Positions 1 through 10,957 of a stretch of 64,000 bases of DNA are shown one piece after another. A program made the translations under genes and the position numbers. The stretch comes from Cymodocea nodosa (lineage: Eukaryota > Streptophyta > Magnoliopsida > Alismatales > Cymodoceaceae): contig CM072341.1 of the NCBI GenBank assembly GCA_036874045.1, forward strand, positions 14,024,501-14,088,500, written 5' to 3'. Position 1 is the first letter of the stretch; each line of letters starts with the position of its first letter. Below the pieces are notes generated by a model. It worked only from the letters and a program-made list of their open reading frames with translations. It was not told where the DNA came from and ran no database searches.

Positions 1-1374
1 TGCTTGCACTTCATATAATTTTTTCCTATTAGAATTACAGTGGTCAGGGACTTCATTTTTTCTAACATTCTATTCCCATTCCTCAGGGTGCGCTCACACG
101 TAAGAAAGCAAGCTGACCCTTCACCACCCTTAAAAATAAAAAATATTTTTTTAATTTTCATTATATTTTGGTGTTATGATAATGTTTAACGAAAAGTGAA
201 AAAACCATGATGACACAAATTAGTGGAATGGGTCAAGACATTAAAGAAACAAACAAACTATATCCTCCATCCTCGACTTATTAAACTCAAAGTTAATTTG
301 AGCTCGAGACGTATTGGTGACGGATTTTCAAGAAACATCCACACATACCTAGAGTTATTCAAAATTATCATCTGAGACCTCAACTCTTTTTACTGACAAA
401 CATCAACTCAACATGAGCATATTGGCATTTCCAACATGACTATTCATATGAAAATGTTTTGAGAGGACTATCCATAAGTAATGTACATAAGTTCATAACA
501 CAATGCATAATTTGTAGAAGTCAATTTGTGTGGTATAGTTCATTCAATAGCAACGTGGTATAAAAAATCGTAGATATTGTGTGAAATACATAGAATAATG
601 GATTCATAGATAATTTAACCAAAAATTTGGCCACGGATAGAAATATATGAAAGAAATAAATCCATGCGTCAATCCAAACAGTGAAATTACGACTTAGATT
701 TTTATATGGTTAAGCTAGGTAGAGTAATGCATTATCCTTATCTACACTTTAAAATAAATGAATAATTTTTCTTTACCCATATCCTTTAAATAAAGCAGGT
801 AACAGCTAGGGTTGGTGATAAATGGATAAAATTGTCATCCCCAATTAATAACCATTATGTTTAATGGAATAGAAAATAATACAACTCGTAGACGTTAGAA
901 ACAAAGAAGGCTAGTACATTTAACCTTGTCCACTTCGTTCAATATTAGACAAATAAATGAAACGTATGTATTTAATGTCTGCATTACGAATATAGACGTT
1001 CGTACCCACCAAAATAAATATTTCATAAGACCAAATTGAGACATGGGCATCCAGAATTAGTAGATATAATTGATAACCCGCTGAAGCCAACAATCTTCCA
1101 TTACAAATTCTTTCCTCTAGAGAATCACAGACGACGATTACATGAGAAGGTGTCGAGAAACAAGCAATGAGAGCCAGTGTTCTCGTTGCACGTGTACGTT
1201 TCAATGAAATAACATTACCTTTAATATTGACAAAAATGACACTCATATCTCAGGCGAGCAATAATAGATCTAGAAAACAAACCGTGACGAACGACGTAGA
1301 GAGGAATGAAATTGGACCGATTAACTTATTGATTGATCACCCAATCGCTTATGGAATATGGTAATGATCTTTAA
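1..1374. other. Intergenic AT-rich DNA
   Basis: No gene is supported here. The open frames are short, have no recognisable domain and overlap on both strands (for example near 920-1364). A reverse-strand AATAAG at about 1325-1330 lies just past the stop of the Ole e 1 gene and could serve as its polyadenylation signal. Confidence 0.6.
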
Positions 1375-3090
1375 TTAAGAGCGTCCTGCTGTGCGAGTGA
1401 ACCAGGAGAAGAAGCGTGGAAGGGCAAACGAAAAGCGCGTCGTTGGGGCTGGAGGCGGTGCGCTCAGTAGTGTTGAAGACTTTGGAGGAATGCGGGGACT
1501 GTAGTATGAAGTTGGTGACTTTGGTGATTGTGCTTTGTGCGCCGGAGTGAAAACTCGAGTTGTGGGGTCTGGACTAGTCGTGGGTGTGGGAGTGGAACAA
1601 GGAGCCGGCCTGGTCGTAGGAATGGAAGGAGTTGGCCTGGTCGTGGGAGTGGAAGAAGGAGCCGGCGTGAGAGAAGGAATGGAAGGAGTTGGCCTGGTCG
1701 TGGGAGTGGAACAAGGAGCCGGCCTGGTCGTAGGAATGGAAGGAGTTGGCCTGGTTGTGGTCGTGGGAGTGGGAGTGGAACAAGGAGCCGGCCTGGTCGT
1801 AGGAATGGAAGGAGTTGGCCTGGTCGTGGGAGTGGGCGTGGGAGTGGAAGAAGGAGCCGGCGTGGGAGAAGGAATGGAAGGAGTTGGCCTGGTCGTGGTC
1901 GTGGGCGTGGGAGTGGAACAAGGAGCCGGCCTGGTCGTAGGAATGGAAGGAGTTGGCCTGGTTGTGGTCGTGGAAGAAGGAGCTGGCGTGGGAGTGGAAG
2001 TAGGAGCCAGCGTGATCGTAGGAGTGGAGGAAGGAGCCGGCGTGGGAGTGGAAGAAGGAGCCGGCATGGGAGAAGGAATGGAAGGGGTTGGCCTGGTCGT
2101 GGTCGTGGGCGTGGGAGTGGAAGAAGGAGCCAGCATGGGAGTGGAAGAAGGAGCCGGCCTGGTCGTAGGATTGGAAGGAGTCGGCCTGATTTTAGGCATT
2201 GGGAGCACGGGGGGGATGGGGAGAGGGGTGGGCTTGGGGTGTGGCTGGAACACCTTGGGAAATGGGAACAGTTTCTTCCATGGATGAAAATGTAGGAACT
2301 TTTTGTAGAACTTGGCATCGCACGCCGCACGAGAGAACGACAGCTTTCCGGAGGCCGTGCGGAACATGATGAGATCGGTGGCCTTGTTGGGTTCGTGCAC
2401 CAGCCTGAAGTGGTGTGGATGGTGCTGCGTTGGGCACGGGGCGTCCTCGGAGGTGGCGTAGAGCTGCGCGTAGCATTCCCTCTTCAGGCCACTGCCATCT
2501 TCATTGGCGAGTGAGCTTGGGAGCGGGACGTTGAACTCGCCGTCCCCGGTCAACTCTCCCAGTGCTTCCGGCTCGTACTCCTCCTTTCCATTCTCGCACA
2601 CTACTGCTACGTGAAGACCTGCGAGCCAAGAATAATTACGAGGACGGAAGAAAACAGGTAACTCGTTCCCGAAGGCGGTAATATTTGTGAGTCGTTGGAT
2701 ATATATAAATATGTTCAAAAGAAGAATATTAATTGCTATATTATACATATATATAATAATTGGCATATTCTATATATAGTTTGCGTTGCATGGCCCATAT
2801 TTACGTTGTCCGTGCTTGCTATTCGCGCAAGGTGAAATTAACGTACGTATTAATTAATAATGGAAGCATCGGGTTAGACTTCGTTGTTGCAACGTACGTG
2901 AACAACGCATGCATCAACATATAATTAAATGAATACCTTGGAAGCTTTTGCAATCCGAGCATTCTCCGACGCCCATCAGCCTTGCAACCTTGCCACTATG
3001 ATCAGCAGCGGCGGCGAAGTCCGAAACCAAGAACACCGCCACCAGGCAAGGTAGAAAGAACCCTCCCCTTCCGGCTGAAGGAGCCCCCAT
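1375..3090 (-). CDS. Ole e 1-domain, proline-rich (AGP/extensin-like) cell-wall protein, two exons
   Basis: Exon 1 is 3090-2937 and exon 2 is 2618-1375, joined across a GT-AG intron inside a Gly codon; the product is 465 residues. Residues 1-29 form a signal peptide (MGAPSAGRGG then a hydrophobic run ending FAAAA), so the protein is probably secreted to the wall. Residues 41-151 match the Pollen Ole e 1/PAC domain, with six cysteines at 44, 47, 59, 100, 113 and 151 and the typical ECYAQL segment. From about residue 168 to 430 the chain is rich in TP, AP and SP dipeptides. It contains eight RPTPS(I/N)P units, four followed by RPAPCSTP; such dipeptides are typical arabinogalactan glycosylation sites. 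Known relatives with this layout are plant pollen Ole e 1/extensin family proteins. The start is chosen because exon 1 supplies the signal peptide and the first two cysteines. The exact role is unknown. Transcript data would confirm the intron. Confidence 0.85.
1550..2190. repeat. Coding minisatellite for the proline-rich domain
   Basis: A degenerate GC-rich tandem array built on alternating units resembling GGCCTGGTCGT and GGAATGGAAGGAGTT. On the minus strand it encodes the RPTPSIP / TTRPAPCSTP repeats. All six frames are largely open because the units lack stops, which produces several false overlapping frames. Unit order is irregular, suggesting expansion and contraction by slippage or unequal exchange. 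Confidence 0.8.
2619..2936 (-). other. Intron of the Ole e 1-type gene
   Basis: On the minus strand the intron starts GTATTC after CTTCCAAG and ends in CTCGCAG before GTCTTCAC. Removing it joins a signal peptide plus CSDCKSFQ to GLHVAVVC in frame (phase 1), which rebuilds the Ole e 1 domain. It is 318 nt and AT-rich, with several TTAATTA stretches. Confidence 0.85.
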
Positions 3091-3420
3091 GTATGATGAG
3101 TGAGAGAAGCGGTCTGCAGGTGCTATTATCTAGGAAGAATCTAGTTGCTCAGCTCAAAGAGCTTGGATTGCTTGGCACAGACACCAATCCATGGTCAGGT
3201 GTCTGCATATAGCAAGAGCCAAGTCGCCAAGACGGACGGCGCGTAAAGGATCACGTGTGCCGAGGTCCCATTGTTGAGTAGGAAAGATGAAGAAGCACCG
3301 GTTTTGTCGATCGCCACCGTTCTTCTTCCTCCTAAACCTAACTTCTTCCTCTCATTAACACCCTCCTTTCATCATATTGTGGGCCTTCGTTCTAGGAGAT
3401 GACACCTTTTTTTTCCTTAG
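3091..3420 (-). promoter_or_regulatory. Putative promoter of the Ole e 1-type gene
   Basis: This lies directly upstream of the minus-strand start codon. It holds a perfect G-box CACGTG at 3252-3257 (CACACGTGA on the minus strand) and a GGCCCA motif near 3382-3388. No clear TATA box was found. G-box and GGCCCA elements are common in plant promoters. The assignment is positional. Confidence 0.4.
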
Positions 3421-4858
3421 TACTTCGCTTTTTTCAAATACAAAATACACTTTAACCATCCTTGTACGCAAAGATGTGACCTGTGAAAAGTTTCATTTTA
3501 ACGGTTCTTTTATTGGGATTTAGTCTGGACCACCCATCTGTATCTACGGCTAGTATTATTTATGCATTTCTCGCTCATCAGGGGCAATTGTGTGATTTCT
3601 TACCATTTGAGCTATGACTATGAAAACCTTAGGTTTGTTCATTATGGCTTCTCCTGCCTTCAAATGATTAATTTTTTTAAAATAATTATAGTTTATATTC
3701 TTTAAACTACTATCTAAATTTTACATGTAAGAGTTAGTTATAGTAGATTCTTTAAAAAGTTTACTAAACTACCTACATCATCTATCTTTTATTTCATTTT
3801 CTTTACTAATAAAACTCTATCATTCTCATCTTTAATAAAGTTAAATATTTAGATTTTCTTTTTCTAACATTAGCCATTTTTATTATACTTTATATTCTTC
3901 ATACTACTATCCAAATTTTGCATGTAAGAGTTAGTTATAGTAGATTCATCAAAAAAACATTATCTATCTTTTAATTCATTTTTAGTACTAATAAAACTCT
4001 ACCATCCTCATATGTAATACACTTAAATATCTAGATTTTCTCTTTCTAACCTTAATCAATTTATATCTTTTTATTTTCTCCTTGTTTTGTTTTTGAATAA
4101 TCATATAGTTCCTTACAAACCATATTTTTAACTACACTAATAATTTTCTTTGCATCCTTTTTGTTAGTATATACTTATCTAAATTTTCCTTATGCTATAT
4201 TTACAATAGAATTTATATCATTCATTCGTTTATTATCTTTTGTAAATTTTTGTTTCACTAGCTACCAACTTTTTTACCTAGTGGAACTATTGTACAATAC
4301 TCTACTAAATTTCCCTAAGAATTTTTTTGTACAAGTAGTTATTTCATTCTAAAGTTCATTTATCTCTCTATTTAATTTCCATTTTCTTTCTTTTAACAAG
4401 TTATCTTAAAATATCATTTTTTTCACTTTTTAAAATCCACTACTTAACTCTTGGTTTCATATGTACTTTAGTCTTTCTCTTCCTAATCTTGATATTAACA
4501 CTAATACTAACATCCTATGTTGTCTAATTAAGTTTTCTTTTGAAATAACCTTATTTTTTGACACATTCTTTAATCAATTTTTCTAATAAGTAAAAAGCCC
4601 ATTTGATTTGCATTTGTTTCTAAATGTAATTAAATGTTTCTCTCTTTTCCTAAAATAAGCATAAACTACTAAAAACTCATAAGCTTTGTTAAAGTTTAAA
4701 ATTGAATTTCCCCCTTCATTTCCATTACTATGACCAAATCTTTAATGTTTTCTTTTATATATTTTGCTCTCTTATCTACTCATTTAAAACTTCTCTAATA
4801 GAGTATTTTACTAATAGGTAAGTCATGAACTAAACTATTCAAATATTCCCAAAATTTC
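3421..4858. other. AT-rich intergenic DNA up to the first retrotransposon
   Basis: No coding region is supported. The only structure seen is a direct duplication (listed separately). The last five bases before the LTR, ATTTC at 4854-4858, would be one copy of C0's target duplication; the other copy is lost. Confidence 0.5.
3686..4052. repeat. Imperfect direct duplication, about 170 bp per copy
   Basis: Copies at about 3686-3869 and 3892-4052 share the order TACTATC(T/C)AAATTTT, ATGTAAGAGTTAGTTATAG, ACTAATAAAACTCTA and TAGATTTTCT. The second copy has small deletions. It could be a decayed transposon or a local duplication. No terminal inverted repeats were recognised. Confidence 0.6.
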
Positions 4859-6030
4859 TGTAGGATCGTATGGCTACATAACAAGGGGGGTGAATTGTGT
4901 ATTTTCAATATTTTCTGAAATATAATTGAAACTTTAAAACTCAAAAACAAGTCGAGACATTATTTTCATAAAATCATTTTTATTCAAGGTTTCAATTACA
5001 ATATACAATTCAATTCTCCTCATAAATTGTAAATGCAATTATATCTCGATACCATGTATCATCTAAACAATTTCATAACTACAAACAGAGAAAACTAATT
5101 TGCGGAATTTAAAACATTTCTCCCTGTTTGAGATCTTTCTTCTTCTTCTTTTTCTTCTTCAGCAATTCTTTAGTGACGAATATCTTGTCTTTCTCTGCTT
5201 CACCGAATTTGCTTTCTTCTAATACTTTAAATCTTCAATGACATAAATAATACCTTTTTCTGCTTCACTGAATTTTCTTCCACCTGAGAGATTTTCCCCG
5301 AAGAGGTGTTTTTGATCCCTGAAAAAGATTTTTCTTTTGGTGTGCAGGGATAGTTTGATCCTTGAAAAAAATTTTCATTTTGTGTGCAAGGATAATTTGA
5401 TCAATGATAACTCTATGCCTTTTATACTATATCTTCATTTTATGCATATCCTTCACATTTAACCACTACCAGTTTTCCACTTCTTCATGTCTTTTCTTTT
5501 TCCTTTATCGAAATACACATGTTCTGACCCACATTTACATTTCGAATTTTCTTTAATCATCAGTCTTGGATCTCTGAAAAATTTCCTACAAAATAAACTT
5601 TCTCGTCCAAAAGAAAATTTCCATCAAGTGTAATAAGAAGTTGTTACTTTAATGTTAACTAAACAAGTAACACAAGTATATATATATAACTTAACGTTTC
5701 TAACTTAACGAGTTCCTCATGTGCCATTTCACGTGACAAATACTGTAGCTAACTCAATGAACTAAGTCTGTGGTGTCACGCTAACTCAACGAACCAGCTT
5801 AACCTTTCTTTCGGAAGGTTAAACGATAACTCATCGAAAATAGTTTAAGTTTCGGATAGTTACGGTTGTAAGTCTCCGAAAAGCTTTAACTCACTAATTC
5901 AGCAATAAACAAATGTTTTTATAATAAGAATTTTACCACGTGCAAAAATAACAACTTAAGTTTATAACGCTAACCTAACGCGTTGCCTTAGTGTTCAATA
6001 TAGCAACTCAATGCGTTTAGTTATGCTAAC
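4859..6030 (-). repeat. Partial 3' LTR of C0
   Basis: Starts TGTAGGATCGTATGGC, the reverse complement of the LTR end seen at 56803-56818, and aligns with the B LTRs. The LTR start (TGTTGAGTATTTTG on the element strand) and the polypurine tract have been deleted. It contains several CTCAACGA / CGGATAGTTA motifs at 5735-5890. Confidence 0.8.
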
Positions 6031-6049
6031 AAGAATAAGATCACCATAA

Positions 6050-8053
6050 AGGGATAAATTCAATTGGCTTGCAAGAATTCTACATACAACATCACTATAA
6101 AATAACTTTGAACTCATATGCTATAGTGGAGAAGTAAAAACATCAAACCAATTGATTTTGAATTTTATTCAGTAGGCCATAAGTTGCATATAAATAGCTT
6201 CTGCTAACTTCCAAATTATGTCCAACTCTTTGAAATAAATTTGCATGCAATATATTTGCAATCAACCTTGCTTGTGCATTCAGATTTTCCATTAATCTCA
6301 TTTCACAATATACATCTGGAATTTTTGATAAAGACTGAATGTTCCATTCCAGTTGTCTAATCATGTCAAATCTGTTTGTAACAACAACACTTTCATTCTT
6401 TAATCCCAAAACTTCAAAATTTAACTCAAGAGACAATGTGAACTCCTGTTGATTTATTTGAGATTTTAGTAAATTTCCATTCTTGACCAGATTACTATAA
6501 AAAGCTGCAATAAGCTCTATGTATTGCTTCCATTTCGTTCCTACTGGCAAGAATTGAATGAGGCCTTGAAACTCAAATAGATCTCTTATATCCATCAAAT
6601 TTCTGAACTTTATTGGATGAGCATGCAGAATCTGACATGTAATCAGATTATTGTATTTCTGCAATGCTTCTTCAGATCTAAAATGAATTGAATTACCTTG
6701 AATTTGTAATACTGTACACAAAGAAGGTGATACCTAAAGCCGTGATTCAGAGTTTAATTCATCTTCAGGAACCTCTTCTTCAAAATGAATGTCATGTTGT
6801 TCCTCTTCCAAAATATTATCTTGAAGCTGCTTAGGTAAGCTTGATTCTTCAGCTTCAACAGTGTTAGGAACATTTTCAATAAGCTCAACATTCATCTATT
6901 CAGTCTCTATAGAATGATCAGAGTTCAATGTTTCCATAAATTCTACAGCCGATGCATCTGTCAGTAATTGTTCATTTTGTTCAACAAATATTTCCATTAA
7001 TACATGTTGTGAATTCTCAGACTCTACTTCTATAGATTCTGAAGAAGGCTAGTTAACTGTTAGCTCTTCTGGAGTCTTAACATTTTCAATATTTGCTACT
7101 CTAGACAATTTAGCTTGTGAACTAGTTACTACCTCAACATTGTCAATTAAATTTGCAATAACTTGTTCAATGTCAGGTGCGTGATGCTCTAATTTGTCAA
7201 TTTCTACATCATCAGGACTTGCACTAATAGAAAAACTTGAGCTCATATTTGACTTGTATTTCTTCTCAAGCTTTCTAGCAAGGGAAAATAAAGTCTCATT
7301 ATCTTCATCAGTTTCAGTGTGTTCGGAACTGATGAGTTTATCAGATGCACAATAAGGTACAATGTCTAGACATACATTGTCCTTTGGAAATAAATTTTCA
7401 TCTGATTTTCCTTTTTCAATAGACTTTGTTTCCTTAGACATAATTTTTCTAACTTTCACTTTCCTTCTACTATAACATTTCTGTTTCTCCTCTTCAAGTA
7501 TTGCTGTTTTCTTTTCAAATTGCTCCATAAAAGTTTTCTGCTTTAATTCTTCTAAGGCACTCTCTATTGCTACTACCTTTCGAAGACTATCAACTTTTGT
7601 TTTGTCTATAGCAATATTTGATTCTACTTGTTTTGAATATAAAGGAGTAGGGATAGCTGATTCATGCTCTTCCTCAAATGCATGTAGTCTAGTACGGTTT
7701 ATAGGTATTTGAGGAATTCTAGTTGAAGTACCTACACCTTTTTCCAAATATTTTGCATACTGCTCGAGAAATGCAATCTCAACAAATTTCATTCTATATT
7801 CTCTATCAAATTTACTACAAATACCCATGTATGTAATATTTGCATCAGTATTTTGAAGTTCTTGTCTAACTTCATTCAGTATACCTTCAGGAAAGAAATA
7901 TTCACTATAAATTTTTGCAAACCTTTTGTCCACTCGAAATATTTTCTTGAACCAAGTGCGTGGAATTTCATCATTCTCTATTTCTTTTTCTTTTGCATCT
8001 CCTCTTCCTTTGCCTTTTCCTCTACCACAACCTTTGTAGAACTTGGAGACCAT
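6050..8053 (-). pseudogene. Accessory ORF X of C0 (plant-transposon-associated domain), decayed
   Basis: Begins at ATG 8053 with a Gly/Arg/Lys-rich N-terminus (CGRGKGKGRG) and runs about 640 codons. The middle is acidic and low-complexity. The C-terminal domain (6721-6143) holds motifs such as RDLFEFQGLIQFLP, AFYSNLV, LGLKNE and FQRVGH. These align with ORF X in B and A and, more distantly, in gypsy E2. From memory it resembles the Pfam family of putative plant transposon proteins; a profile search would settle this. Stops at 7049 and near 6737 replace Gln codons kept in B (CAG to TAG). A 1-base insertion near 6155 shifts the end (NKIQNQLV instead of NKIQINWFDV). The function is unknown. Confidence 0.75.
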
Positions 8054-8300
8054 CGTCGCAGGTTGTAATAGCAACAAGCGGGAAAGATTTTCTTGACAAA
8101 GTTTACAAATAACCTAAGTGCCTGTGTAGTAAGTGTTTAAATAGGGTTTTAGGCAAATAACTCAACGTGAAGAGAAGTCGGGTTTAGATATTAACTAAAT
8201 ATTGAATAAAGTTTATTTAATCAAGGTACCTGAAATATTCAAGTAGAACTCATTGAGTTAACGAACCTAACAAGTAAAACACTATTTAGAGGCAGTTTTA
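8054..8300 (-). promoter_or_regulatory. Leader / possible internal promoter of C0 ORF X
   Basis: On the minus strand, upstream of the ORF X ATG, there is an AAACCCTA telo-box directly followed by TTTAAA at about 8138-8150, and TTGAGTTA/CTCAATGAGTT motifs nearby. The E2 copy of ORF X has a similar TATTTAAAC plus telo-box about 100 nt before its ATG. Promoter activity is inferred only. Confidence 0.35.
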
Positions 8301-8963
8301 CACATTACCTTATCTAATATAACATCTAGTTAGTACACTTAAACAATTTTCGGATTCTTCCAACTGAAACGTTCCGAAAACAACACACATGTTAAACTTA
8401 ACATTTTCTTGAGAACATTGTAAACTTTTTGAACATTTTTGTCCTTTGAATCTAAAATAGTTTGTTTGTCTTTTTAAATTATTTCATCAAGATTTTAAGA
8501 GGACATTAATTCAGATTAACCAAGATTTGTATTCTGAATTATATTAATCTGTTTTCGACATTGTTAATCCTCCCCCTACAAATAGACTTCAAATATATTC
8601 AATCAAAATACAAAATATACTTGTAGTGACAATAGATGTTAAGTATAACTATACTTTTAAATTTTCTTTTCATATACTTCCGTTATTCTGACATTATCAA
8701 AAATGATTTCCAGAATCAATTCCTACTGTATATGAATCAAAACACAACTTTGAACTCAATATGATAAATTCAAGGAGAATAAAAGAATGTATCTCAAATA
8801 AACGTTTTCAAAAGTACTAATGTTGATTCAATAAATCAATAGTCATATTGGTAGAAACTATATGTAATTCAAAGATATATGTAATTAATAAAACAATTGT
8901 TCTTGTACTATAAACTAAAGCGCATTTTTTTTTTCAAAATAGTAAATATTCATAATTTTCTTT

Positions 8964-9580
8964 AAAAGTTAGTTTGGAAAGCTTGAATCATACAAGAGCT
9001 TTCTAATGTACCCGTGTAATGAGCTTTCAGTCAACAATCCAAGATCTGATCAGGACCTTAGGTTGCCAGATTTAAAGAATCCTTTTTTAGGACAACAATC
9101 CTTACATACCTATATGCTCAAGTACAAAAGGCTCGTGATAAAACTAATCAATAAACTCTCAAAGATTTTTACTTTGTAAGCACTTTTCATTTTAAGCACA
9201 GCATATATGTATTTCATTAATACAGATGCAATAAAACACAAATCTCATACAATTTTTACTTCTATGATTGTACTGAGAATATGAATCAGTTTCAATAAGC
9301 TTATACTTTTGACTAGCAGTTTAAGATGAGTTACATATAACTTATTCTACAAGTTTAATCAATTAAGTCAAATTTATGCATGATCATATGCATTTTCCTT
9401 GATTCAAAGAAAGCATTTAATCAAAATTTTAGAATGTCAGAAGTATTTAATGTTTTTCATTTACACTTCCACTTAAAATCGTAAAAACCCTTAAAATTGA
9501 TAAACTACTTAAAATCAATAAGATACTACTATGATTTTACAATAAATACATAGTATCTTAAGCAGCAGTTTAGATATTAC
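8964..9580 (-). repeat. Post-pol noncoding block shared with gypsy elements (C0 copy)
   Basis: This contains TTGAATCATACAAGAGCTTT, GGTTGCCAGATTT, CTCAAGTACAAAAGGCTCGT and ACTACTATGATTTTACA in this order. The same series occurs in B (about 39283-39900), gypsy E1 (about 13470-14110) and E2 (about 29000-29690, opposite strand). No coding capacity is seen. Confidence 0.8.
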
Positions 9581-9667
9581 TTTAGATATTTATGATAAGT
9601 ATATAATATCTATGAGGTGAACAACATCATCAATAAAATTTATCTTTTAATGTGGAGTTTAAGCATT

Positions 9668-10957
9668 TTACACATCACATAGCCTACAAATACCCAAATT
9701 TAATCTAATGTTGCAGAATGTATTTTCCTCTAAAGGTTTTGTAAATATATCGGCTAATTGATTTTTACTAGACACAAATTCTAATTTAATTTTTCCTTTA
9801 ATAACGTTATCTCTTAGAAAATGATGTCTAACCTCTATATGCTTTGCTCTTGAATGTAATATAGGATTTTTGGAAAGATTTATTGCAGAACTACTATCAT
9901 AATAAATCTCAGTTGTATCATAAGATAATCCAAAATCTTCTAAAGTTTTCCTTATCCACAAAATCTGAGTGCAACACAATGCAGCAACAACATATTCAAC
10001 TTCTGTAGTAGAAAGTGCTACACAGCTTTGCTTTTTACTAAACCATGACACCAAATTATTTCCCAATAATTGACATGTGCCACTGGTACTCTTTCTATCA
10101 AATTTAGATCCTACATAATCAACATCAGTATATCCTATAAGATCTATTGAACTCTCCTTAGAATAATACAGTCTGAAATTTTTAGTTTCTTGTATATATC
10201 TAAATATTCTTTTAACTACAATTAAGTGTGATTCTTTAGGATTAGATTGAAATCTAGCACAAACACACAACAAACATAATATTAGGTCTACTAGTAGTCA
10301 AATAAAGTAAAGAACCAATCATACTTCTGTATTTTCTTTGATCTATGGATTTTCCTATGTCATCAATATCTAACTTTAAAGAAGTACTCATAGGAGTTCC
10401 TCGAATCCTTGTATCATTAAAGTTAAATTTCTTAAGCATTTCATCTGCATATTTTTCCTGATTTAAAAATATACCTTTATCCATTTGCTTAATTTGAAGT
10501 CCTAGAAAATATGAAAGTTCTCCTATCATACTTATTTCAAACTAATTAGTCATCTCTTCAAAGAATATTTTTATCAACTTATCAGAGGTTGCTCCAAAGA
10601 TTATATCATCCACGTATATTTGAACAACAATTTGATCTTTACCATCTCTCTTAATAAATAGAGTATGATCCACTTTTCCCATGATATGGCCTTTTTCTAT
10701 TAAAAAAGTAGATAATCTTTCATACCATGATTTAGGTGCTTGCTTCAAACCATTTTACTTTTCAAAAACTTTTGTCTTAGATGCTAGAAAATATACCCAA
10801 GTGTATCTAGAGAAGTCATCTACTAAAACAAATACATATCGTTTACCACCAAGACTCATGATTCTTGTTGGTCCAAATAGATCCATATGTATAAGTTCTA
10901 AGACTCTCTTGCTTGAAATATTAGTTTTGGATTTAAAAGAGTTTTTATGAAGTTTAT
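9668..10957 (-). pseudogene. C0 pol remnant: RNase H, RT and a fused integrase piece
   Basis: RNase H (10273-9668) ends in the copia signature LADIFTKPLEENTF...ICRLCDV and has STTEVEYVVAAL. RT fragments at 10529-10254 and 10748-10542 include [22 protein letters not shown] and SWYERL. Upstream of codon GLKQAPKSWYERL the frame runs into integrase sequence (10755-10957, LGGKRYVFV-type, D1 region). Relative to B this is a deletion of about 1.3 kb, with ACCAT/CATTTT-type microhomology at the joint. Stops and shifts break the frame. It cannot be functional. Confidence 0.8.

Larger units (their letters stand above)
4859..10957 (-). mobile_element. Copia (Sirevirus-like) element C0, 3' part only
   Basis: Minus-strand remnant. 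From left to right it has a partial 3' LTR (4859-about 6030), an accessory ORF, a noncoding block, RNase H, RT and a piece of integrase. The element stops at 10957, where gypsy E1 begins inside the integrase region; its gag, protease and 5' LTR are not in the window. Gene order and sequence match element B closely. Two internal losses are visible. The LTR jumps straight into the accessory ORF 3' region near 6030. RT is fused to integrase near 10755, removing about 1.3 kb relative to B. The Sirevirus assignment rests on the B/A-type pol and the post-pol ORF. Confidence 0.8.

Noticed and set aside
920..1364. Short frames at 920-1246 (minus) and 1167-1364 (plus)
   Set aside because: No domain, overlapping opposite frames, base composition like the surrounding intergenic DNA.
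1464..2330. Several long overlapping frames on both strands in the proline-rich array (Arg/Gly-rich, Val/Gly-rich, His/Ser-rich proteins)
   Set aside because: They are by-products of a stop-free tandem repeat; only the minus-strand frame joins to a signal peptide and Ole e 1 domain.
3686..4052. The direct duplication as LTRs of a small element
   Set aside because: No TG...CA ends, primer site or target duplication; the copies are only about 20 bp apart.
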